The notes beneath the pieces are model-generated. The model had not been told where the DNA came from. It did no database searches and saw only the letters and a program-made list of their open reading frames with translations. From NCBI GenBank assembly GCA_029168955.1, contig JAPDOI010000213.1:988501-1052500 (forward strand): a stretch of 64,000 nt of DNA. Reading direction: 5' to 3'. The first letter of the stretch is position 1; every line of letters begins with the position of its first letter. Of the stretch, positions 46,101 to 52,525 are shown piece after piece. The position numbers were made by a program, and so were the translations under genes. This stretch comes from Aplectana chamaeleonis. Its lineage: Eukaryota; Nematoda; Chromadorea; Rhabditida; Cosmocercidae.

Positions 46101-48354
46101 CGGCCGCCTGCCAAGCACGCCGGCCGCATGGGCTGCCATTCTCATTCGGACGCTTTTTACTGCATCGATTTCCTCGTGAAAATCTTCGTTATGGCATACA
46201 CGCGGCCAGAAATATCCAAGCAAACGCCTAAAAAGCTTCCTCTCCTTGCAATCCAACCTTCCCATCTGCGTCTTCCATGTTGCCCACGTCTCCGATCAGT
46301 ACATCATGATAGGGCGAATAGCGGACAAGTAGATATGTCGATATGTGTGCGATACATTACCCACTGAAGCGGAAAATCCCCTCTTTGTAGCCGGCCGCAG
46401 TGAGCTGTGGTGAAGCATGAATCGATAGATACGCGACCAACGAGATCTCATATGCTGATTTGTTACGCACCCTTCGCGTGATGCTTTTCGTAAACGCGGT
46501 ATCGATTGAGATACAATCGACAGCGCCTAGAATTACAAGGGACGGCCGAGTCTGGCTTTTGGCCGACTATGACGGATGTCTCAATGGTAATAAGCTACCA
46601 CAGCCAGAAACGCTGGTTAGCGGTTGTTACCATTCTATGAATACATCCGTTTTTCTCCAAAAAATAATCGTACCAAGTACCAGATTGAACGCCTTTCGTT
46701 AAACCTATTATAGACGCTTTGAAACGGGAACTTTCTCGGAGTACTTCATTCTGAGTTTTTTTTCAGGAGAACATTTTTCATTTTTTCATGTTGCATGCAA
46801 AAACATCAACGAAAATTTAATAAGAAAAAGAATTTCCATTAAGAGTCGTGAGATTTTGATTTGTGAATGGCTTTCCTATACGTATGTATAGTCGTTGCGC
46901 TAAAGAAAGTCTAGTGGATGGACGGATACAAGGCTGTCAAATGCCTATTGTGATCAAAACCCTCGCTGAACGACAGAGTTACGAAAGCCGCACGTCGCGC
47001 CGTGAATGATCGCATCCCATCCATTGGCTAGACTAGATTCTGCGAAAAGCCTTTACATCCATAACTCAATCACTCACACATTTACAGTGAACTGTTTATA
47101 AATTAAACTGTATGCTTTTTTTCAAAAATAAAACGTTTTGTGGGGGATGGCCTAATTGAAATTTTTATTTCCAGATTTGATTGTTGAGTAAACCTAAATC
47201 CATAACCACTCAGGAAACACATGTGATATATGGAATAATTTTTTTTGTGATTTCCGCAAGACTATTTAGTGGATTACGACAAGTCAAATGTTATTTATGT
47301 ACAGTAACCTATGTAGCATAATCTCCAAAAAAACTGAAAACTGAACCCATATTCGTGTTGAGCGCTCAAATAACCATCATGAATTAATTTTAAGCTGAAA
47401 TCGTTTCAATTTCTCAACACCTCAGAAGTAAACGTTTGGGGACAGGGACTCTCTACACACCGTGGGAGGAAATGTCCCGCTTTCTGCGGCTCTAATTCCA
47501 CTCGGGACCACTTCGCTCGCGTTGAGTGGCGTGATGTTTCAAACTGCGAAAACGGGACAACTCCTCCGTCGGTGTGTAGACAGCCCCTGTCCCAAACGTT
47601 TGGTCGTTTGTTGATCTACCCAGATGCACTGAGCGGAATCGCGAACCTCGAAATTGTTTCGTTTGATCTCACTAACAATCCTCGATAGATTTTTTATTTG
47701 AAATTTTGTTTTTAGTGTTTGCGTGGTTCCTAATCACATAGTGTCAATGACAGTAACATTATTCACTTTGACAGTCCTATACTTTTGACTGCTCTGATGT
47801 CCGGATTTTTTCGGGAACTGTTGCAGTTATAAGCGTTTGTTTTCCAAACTGTAATCCACTTTAAGAAAATTAACAACGTTGAGCTTCCAGACAAAATAAA
47901 GTGGCTTTAAATTTCCCGAAAATGACTTTTACCAGGTCCTTTTTCAAATTTCAGAGCCATGCGACTGATTTCTACAAATGCAAGGTCTTGAAGGTCTTGT
48001 CGACTATTATTTTCTTGTATACATGTAAAATAGAACTTGCTTCTTTGGTTTCGGAAATTGTGTTCTCGTTGAAAAAATATTATTTCCTAATGAATGAAAA
48101 GTTCGACGTTTGTGGCAATTTTCGGTTTTCAAATGCGCCGAATAACACCGCCTCTGCGGAAAACCTTCTCGGTACTGTGGATACAATATGAATTCTGAAA
48201 CTTTTTTACCTTGCAGCTCACTGAAGCCGAAGTGGAGCATGTGATCGCCAGTCTGGACGCTGACAAAGACGGCTATCTGACTATTGGCGAACTGGAGCGA
48301 ATTCCTGGAAAAATCACGGAATTGGCCAACATTCAGCCACCACCAAGTGTTTAG
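31184..48354 (+). CDS. Secreted six-EF-hand calcium-binding protein (7 exons, 242 aa)
   Basis: Exons: 31184-31259, 33027-33137, 33290-33405, 35054-35127, 35191-35293, 41122-41232, 48217-48354. All junctions are GT/AG, phases 1,1,0,2,0,0 agree, and the sum is 729 nt. Residues 1-16 (MMRFLISAFIVSLAYA) are a signal peptide. EF-hand loops: D33-E44 (DSDGNGAIDFNE), D69-E80 (DVSRDQTLDVSE, degenerate with R at position 4 and Q at 6), D104-E115 (DLNHDGTVDTNE), D136-E147 (DANNDGQLTFEE), D176-E187 (DANQDGKLSAQE) and D211-E222 (DADKDGYLTIGE). Six loops with a signal peptide recall the CREC (reticulocalbin/calumenin) group, but the C-terminus is ...PPPSV with no HDEL-like retention signal, so the protein may be secreted. 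Introns 1, 5 and 6 (1.8, 5.8, 7.0 kb) carry the transposons listed below. Exact orthologue not named. Confidence 0.9.
31306..32800 (-). mobile_element. 5'-truncated RTE copy 2, in intron 1 of the EF-hand gene
   Basis: Antisense to the host gene, 3' end ...CAAGTAAGTCA at about 31308. A 212-codon stretch (32319-31681) holds the RT domain from RADGVPEKYVRLIEDINKG to LDGQRIELVDDFCYL; motif C reads YADHIVLFAE, so the second catalytic aspartate is lost. Flanks AGAATCT (31299-31305) and AGAATCT (32801-32807) may be the target duplication, though part of that word is also native to the element. Confidence 0.8.
33406..35053. other. Intron 3 of the EF-hand gene; nothing else seen
   Basis: AT-rich intron; open frames inside it show no motifs. 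Confidence 0.5.
35338..35674. repeat. Left half of an outer inverted repeat
   Basis: 35550-35674 (ATCGAATCCACACACCGGGT ... GGCTAAGGAGCAGTTCGGCT ... GGGCGCGTTAAC) is inverted at 37570-37690. The inner TTAA-flanked element and a TA-flanked MITE sit between the arms. Confidence 0.6.
35679..37018. mobile_element. piggyBac-like non-autonomous element (1340 bp, TTAA flanks)
   Basis: Begins CCCATTCACGACCGCGTG and ends with the complement (CACGACCATTCAC-type, GGTCGTGAATGGG), with TTAA at 35675-35678 and 37019-37022. TTAA duplication and CCC-initiated ends are piggyBac features (family knowledge). The palindrome GTGTCCCACCGGTGGGACAC occurs at about 35694 and 35737 and a variant (GGCCCACCGGTGGGACAC) at about 36930. 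No transposase seen. Confidence 0.7.
37087..37324. mobile_element. Tc1/mariner-type MITE, CAGTTGACCGCA family, copy 1 (238 bp)
   Basis: TAGTTGACCGCAATGTTAAA ... with complementary right end CAGTTGACCGCATTGTTAAA, flanked by TA (37085-37086, 37325-37326). Long palindrome containing AATCTGGCACTTTGCCAGAT on both arms. The second copy is 53739-53974. Confidence 0.9.
37560..37690. repeat. Right half of the outer inverted repeat
   Basis: GTTAACGCGCCCCAAGGACG ... AGCCGAACTGCTCCTTAGCC ... GTGTGGATTCGATCCACA, the inverse of 35550-35674. Confidence 0.6.
37950..38290 (-). other. TATA-headed dispersed unit, copy B (candidate non-coding transcript)
   Basis: On the minus strand: GTTAACAATGTTGCTGGTAT at about 38250, TATAAAAG at 38231-38224, TTTCACAGTGTGTTTCAG about 12 bp later, GGAAGGTGGCCTCGAGTCAC, AATTTTTG at about 38125 followed by GAGGGGAGGGGGCTCCCC, then a GC-rich tract of short palindromes. 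The order matches copy A at 6430-6130. A 196-codon open frame on this strand (38208-37618) begins at GTG, not ATG, and overlaps the outer inverted repeat; I do not call it a gene. Confidence 0.4.
38291..39463. other. No gene recognised
   Basis: Part of intron 5 of the EF-hand gene. No clear repeat boundaries. Confidence 0.4.
39464..39764. mobile_element. hAT-type MITE, CAGGGTCAA family, copy 2 (301 bp)
   Basis: CAGGGTCAAGCGGGACGTTG ... CCCCGTTTGACCCTG, flanked by CTTGTAAT (39456-39463) and CTCGTAAT (39765-39772), an 8-bp duplication with one mismatch. Confidence 0.85.
39770..40600. repeat. Degenerate ATTCGTGTTCAGCAC repeat cluster
   Basis: Contains CGCATTCGTGTTCGGCGTCC, CAAATAACACC, TTTTGAGTCAACTCTGAGAC and similar words shared with 14885-15430 and 50790-51130. 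Confidence 0.5.
41560..41800. repeat. ACCGCGAAA-rich repeat tract
   Basis: Many short words ACCGCGAAAT/CACCGCAAA as at 700-880 and 12650-12830. Confidence 0.5.
41870..42139 (+). repeat. R1 repeat, left part, split by a hAT insertion
   Basis: AAAGGCACAGTTTAACC, CCGAGTGCGAGCTC and CAATAGCCCCGCT lead into GTCCGCAC at the hAT target site; the family continues at 44281 (GCATAAATCGCCTGCGAATG, CAAGCCTCGGACAACTCGTC). Confidence 0.6.
42148..44272. mobile_element. hAT-type element, CAGGGATRTGC family, copy 1 (2125 bp)
   Basis: Left end CAGGGATATGCAGCGATTGC, right end complement CAGGGATGTGCGGCAAACGA. Perfect 8-bp target duplication GTCCGCAC (42140-42147, 44273-44280). Both ends carry arrays of TTGCCGTTTGCCG and GATTGCCG, the usual subterminal transposase-binding pattern of hAT elements. 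No transposase; the 134-codon minus frame at 43053-42649 is not conserved in copy 2. It lies in intron 6 of the EF-hand gene. Confidence 0.9.
43140..43692. mobile_element. GC-rich SL1-bearing element, copy 1, nested in the hAT element
   Basis: Ends AGAAAGTTTGCC and complement AGAAATTGCCGC. Filled with GTACCGCAGCGGTACCGTG-like words and aligned along its length to 54474-55062. The corresponding position in hAT copy 2 (57900-57925, GTACGCCGCGAAGCGACGTGG) has no such element. At 43398-43416 it holds TTCGATCACCCAAGTTTCA, 15 of 19 matches to SL1 positions 3-21. Confidence 0.7.
44281..44500 (+). repeat. R1 repeat, right part
   Basis: Continues 41870-42139 across the hAT insertion: GACGGAAATTACAAGCCTCG, TCGTCCACGATGC, GGCATCATCGTAATCAGCG. 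Confidence 0.6.
44501..45431. other. No gene recognised
   Basis: Intron 6 sequence without clear elements. Confidence 0.4.
45441..46335 (-). mobile_element. 5'-truncated RTE copy 3, in intron 6 of the EF-hand gene
   Basis: 3' end ...AACCGATTAAGTCAAGTAAG at 45445, C-terminal tail region matching 8846-9370, then truncation at about 46335. Flanks TGTCGATAT (45432-45440) and TGTCGATAT (46336-46344) form a perfect 9-bp target duplication. Interrupted by a foldback element. Confidence 0.85.
45878..46157. mobile_element. Foldback MITE nested in RTE copy 3 (280 bp, TA flanks)
   Basis: AAGTGTGTCCGAATGAGATT and complement AAAAGCGTCCGAATGAGAAT at the ends, arms GCGGCCGGCGTGCTTGGCAG. TA at 45876-45877 and 46158-46159. 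RTE copy 1 at about 9216 (GTTGATGTACTGCGTCG) is the empty site. A 15-bp direct duplication (TCAAGCGTTGATGTA) lies just left of it. Confidence 0.8.
46345..47430. other. No gene recognised
   Basis: Intron 6 sequence; a short degenerate repeat unit (ATATTCGTGTTGAGCGCTC) at about 47352. Confidence 0.4.
47435..47596. repeat. MITE with TTTGGG(G)ACAGGG ends (162 bp)
   Basis: TTTGGGGACAGGGACTCTCT and complement TTTGGGACAGGGGCTGTCTA; inner arms ACACACCG..GGAGGA. Palindromic, non-coding. Confidence 0.75.
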
Positions 48355-48447
48355 ACAGACAGACAGCGGAATTGCGTCCCGATTTGCTCACCACGTCGAT
48401 CGATAGTCACATAATTGTAGAATATGTATTTCACATGACTGTATGTA

Positions 48448-48453
48448 TATAAA
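48448..48453 (+). terminator. Possible poly(A) signal of the EF-hand gene
   Basis: TATAAA about 95 bp after the stop codon; a variant of the nematode AATAAA signal. No better candidate is seen before the mariner remnant. Confidence 0.35.
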
Positions 48454-48529
48454 GAATATTTTACGCGTGTATGCGAAGTGTATAATGATTGTTCACCTAC
48501 AATTAGAACATGAGAGAGATGAGTTGCTG

Positions 48530-49479
48530 AATTTAAACGTGGTCGTACAAACCTTGAAGACGATCCATGTGAAGGACTTCCAAAAAGCGCAACATCACCA
48601 GAAATCAAAGCAAAATAGATGATATGGTTTTAGAAGATCGTCGATTGACTTAGATTTAGTAGAGGCTCTACACATCTCTTAAGGCAGGGTGAGCCGTGTT
48701 TTAAGTGAAATTTTGGGTTTTAGAAAGCTGTGTGCATAATGTATGCCGCATTCGCTAGCAATGGAACAAAGACACATTCGAATGCGACTTTCTCAGCAAC
48801 ATTTGGAGTGTTTTAAAAAGGATAAAGTGGATTTTGTGCGTTGATTTATCACTATGGATGATGGATGAGACTTGGGTCTACCACCATGATCCTGAATCGG
48901 TGTGGACCTGGTTGTTCGGATTCGAAACGAGTTCGCGTCCGGAAATCGGTCAAGAAGGTTACGGCATCAGTTTTTCAGGGATGCGGAAAGAATTTTGTTT
49001 GTGGAATACTTGCAACTAGTGTAACAATTATTCTGAATATTATTGCAACCTTTTGGACCAGTTGAAGAAAAAATTTGTGAAAAAAGACCTGGTTTGCAAA
49101 AGAAAATATCCTTTTTCATCAGGACAATGCACCCTGTCACAGGAGCATTTTGACAATGGCTAAAATCCATGAATTAAAGTTCGAATTGTTGGAGCACCCA
49201 CCGTATTCACCAGATTTGGACCCAAGCGACTTATGTTTGTTTCCAGAACTTAAAAAAATATGCGTGGCGTTTTTCATCAAATGAAGAGGTCATAACGGCT
49301 GTTGAAGCGTATTTTGCACACCTTCCGGATTCTCACCTCAGGGATGGTATCCACAGATTGGAGTATCGTTGGAGCAAGTTAATCAATGTTCAGGGAGATT
49401 ATACTGAATAATAGAGAGTATTTTGAATCACGAAATTGGGTATTTCTTATCGAACGACAAAACTTATTGAATAACCTGG
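48530..49479 (+). pseudogene. mariner-family transposase, dead and 5'-truncated
   Basis: Fragments in several frames: GRTNLEDDPCEGLPKSAT, HSLAMEQRHIRMRLSQQHLE, MDETWVYHHDPES (first catalytic D), SVKKVTASVF, FHQDNAPCHRSILTMAKIHE (second D), LLEHPPYSPDLDPSDLCLFP (third D region), and a stop at 49409-49411. The sequence ATGGATGATGGATGAGAC at about 48853 contains a 7-bp tandem duplication that shifts frame at the first catalytic site. The 3' end ...AACTTATTGAATAACCTGG abuts TA at 49480-49481; no matching left end is visible. It lies just past the EF-hand gene. Confidence 0.85.
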
Positions 49480-49481
49480 TA

Positions 49482-50785
49482 CGAATGTAGCATTGTCTTC
49501 ACAGATCATGGAGTAGAAACAAAATTACTGTGGAGTTCGTACTTCTCGAACAGGGTTGTGTGGTAGAAAGTTTTTGACAAATTTTTTACCGATTTTTTTC
49601 TCGTAAATAAATAGTAGAAAACGGTGATTCCGGGATCTGTTCGGCGCGGGGTAAGCGGTAAGCAGAGTCAGGCAGGCCGTTATCCAGGACCTCGACGAAG
49701 CTACGTCGGCCCACTTGGAGATGAAAATTTTCGAAAAATCTCCAAAACTTTTACGTGCCCCCAGGTTTTGAAGAAAAATATAACAGTTTTTGAGGTCAAA
49801 AATTTCAGAAGAAAAGTATTTTCCCCTATCCGACTGATGGGCCTCGGGGAGTGTAGTTTTGACTCGCTCTTCGCTATAGAACAACAACATCTGTATTGAG
49901 AGATGGAGTTTCTGTAGGAACAATGACTGATAGCACTATCAAATAGCAGATACCGGAAGAAGTCTACGTTTTGTGAAATAGGAAACCTCCAACTAGGTTC
50001 ACATCGAGACATTCGGACGGGTGGAACCCTTGTGTGGGGTGTAAACCTTCACAGGTTCAAAAAATTTCGACTCCCAACTAGTATTCTTCAACCAGAAAGG
50101 TGCGAGCGCGGATGGGACAGGAGGTATCACCGGCGGTGGTTCTGCGGTTTCCTCTGCGCAGATAGCTCGGTTTGGCTTTGGAGCACGGTATTTTTCGACG
50201 GCTCGCGGAAGTGCATTATGGAACATTGCTCCTATATTCCTTAAGTTGCGGAGTTTCCGCGCGAGCTTACCGCCGTTTGAGGAGTGCACGCTCAGAATGG
50301 AAATAGTGCTTTAGGGAACTCAGGGTTGTCTTTTTTAAAGACAATTCTACGTTGTCAAAAATGGTGCGGTTCTGAACAACGGTATTGGACAACGAGAACT
50401 CAGGTTTTAGGCAGTGTAGGATAATCCGACCATCATTTATGACGGAGGAGGTGAACTTGAACAGAAAATCGAGTAATGATGCAAATGATAAAACCGCCAT
50501 AGCGCTTTTTGTCCAGCGGCGCCCTGGCGGTGTTGGATAGGCGGCAAGCGCATCTCGCGTGGTGAACGGTGTCATAGTCCACCGCGCGTGCGCAGAAGAC
50601 TATGGGAAGTACCTAACAAAGGAAGTGTTTAGAGTGGTAGACACATCTGCGGAAACGACTTGTATCGTTAGTATCTCTAGTGGCTCAATAGTAAAACTGC
50701 GCAGTATCCCGCCCCGAGCTGCAGGTTCCAAGAAGTTATGAGCATTTTCGAAGCTCAGCAAAAAAACAAGGCAACTTTTTGTAGT
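49482..50785. other. No gene recognised
   Basis: Intergenic between the mariner remnant and the repeats at 50790. Several open frames on both strands lack motifs. Confidence 0.35.
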
Positions 50786-50789
50786 TTGA

Positions 50790-51480
50790 AAAAAAATTTC
50801 CGGATTTTGTTCAAATCTTGTGTGTAGGGGTAATCTAGGGTGTTGAACACGAATCTGGAGTCCGTTTATCGAAACTCTGAGGTTGATTGTAGGTTATGGA
50901 AGGTACCATGTCATTTAGGGAGCGAAATCTACCCAAGCATATCAAAAATCGACAAACGGACGTCGAATTCTTATTCTTCACCCCAAATAACCCCCGTATA
51001 CAAATTTTGGGTAAAATCTGAGGCTTTGACCAAACTACCGTATACCCACCGTAATCTGCCAAAAATCGATAAACTCACTCCAGATTCGTGTTTAATACTC
51101 CAAACATTTCATAGAAAAACATTTTGAGTCATTTCTACCGCAACGTTCCGGAATTCGTCGCAAGTCGCAGTTGGCCATCAAGATGGGAAGCTTCGAACTA
51201 ATCAAGTCGAAAACTTAGGAAAATCGGCAAGTAAACCCCAGATTCGTGATCAGAGCCCCAAATAACCCTCCTGGAAGGACTTTGGGTCAAATCTGCAACA
51301 TTTCTCTGACACGTTTCGAGAGCCTTCCTATTGGAATAAATAAACACCCAACCGAAAATCCATGCAAGTCCAAAACGCTATGAGTCTGGACAAAATTTGG
51401 AAAATGCGCCTTTACCCAAACTTTGCTCAGGGGGTAGTTTTGAGCGCTTAACACATTTGTGAGGTCTGTTCCCGGATTTT
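50790..51480. repeat. Degenerate ATTCGTGTTCAGCAC repeat cluster
   Basis: TAGGGGTAATCTAGGGTG and TTGAACACGAATCTGGAGTC at 50825-50860 match 14938-14970 nearly word for word; CTACCGTATACCCACCGTAA at 51038 matches 15144. Confidence 0.6.
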
Positions 51481-51504
51481 TCGAAGACTAGTGCGCCTTT
51501 TGGA

Positions 51505-51850
51505 AGGTGAGGTCACTGATCCGGGACGTGACGTCAGGGCTCCGGGGCAGTGACGTCAATGCTCCGGGGCAGTGACGTCAGTGCTCCGGAGCAGTGACGA
51601 GGGGGGCTTCAAGGCAGTGACAGGGGCCTTCGGGGCAGTGACATGGGCCTTCAGGGCAGTGAGAGGGGGCTCAGGGCAGTGACAGGGGGCTTCAGGGCAG
51701 TGACATGGGGCTTCAGGGCAGTGAGAGGGGGCTCCAGGGCAGTGACGGGGGAGGGCTTAAGGGCAGTGACAGGGGCTTTAGGGCAGTGACAGGGGGCTTC
51801 AGGGCAGTGTCGGAGGGGGGCTTCAGGGCAGTGACCGGGGGGCTCCGATC
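51505..51850. repeat. Second minisatellite, about 20-22 bp unit
   Basis: About 15 units drifting from GCAGTGACGTCAGTGCTCCG to GCAGTGACAGGGGGCTTCAG. The first units contain TGACGTCA three times. It lies 0.7 kb upstream of the CDR-like gene. Confidence 0.9.
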
Positions 51851-51879
51851 AAGATAAATTGTCATTTCGGCGGTAGCCC

Positions 51880-51920
51880 TTCCCCCCCCCCCAATCGGAG
51901 GGGTTGGGGGGGGGGGAAGC
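51880..51920. repeat. Poly-C / poly-G hairpin
   Basis: A run of C (about 51881-51892) faces a run of G (about 51906-51916) around AATCGGAGGGGTT; G-quadruplex or hairpin potential. Confidence 0.7.
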
Positions 51921-52525
51921 AACCACCTGTGCTCGGAGGGTTGCCCCCTGTAGAGCTGCGCTAGCCCCCTCCAGTGTATGAGCTTGTTTGCAGCCGTTAT
52001 TTTGCCGCTCCTGGCTCGTTTTCTACCGTTCTTTCGACACTGGGAGCCTACGATCCTTCTCGCCTATCATTTCACTGTGGAAAGTCAACGAGGATGATCA
52101 TCGTGAACGCTGCCTCTAAGCTGCTGCTCACTATTTATTTCAAAAACGATTTCACGCTTCAAAATTTCTAATGGATAGAGCTTCTATGAAAAGAACAGAT
52201 TCACGGATTCGTACATGTTGGCTCGACTAAATCAGAGAGTTTTGTTGCCATATTCCAGGAGCAATGCGTATTTAGCTCTGCCCAACCCGGAAATCAGAAT
52301 TTGCATTCTATTCCAAACGTTTTTGATGACAATTCAGTTGAATAGGGTACACTGTAGCCTTCAACACGCTTGTTTGCTCTCAATGATGGCCCACTGGTTG
52401 CGAAACGTGGCCTCTGGTCTGAAGAGCGCGGCGGGTTGATGAGATAACAGCAGTGTAGCAACCGCCACCCCGAATTACTCAACCAGTTCCCGGCTCTCTT
52501 ACCTACACATACTTAACCTGGTACG

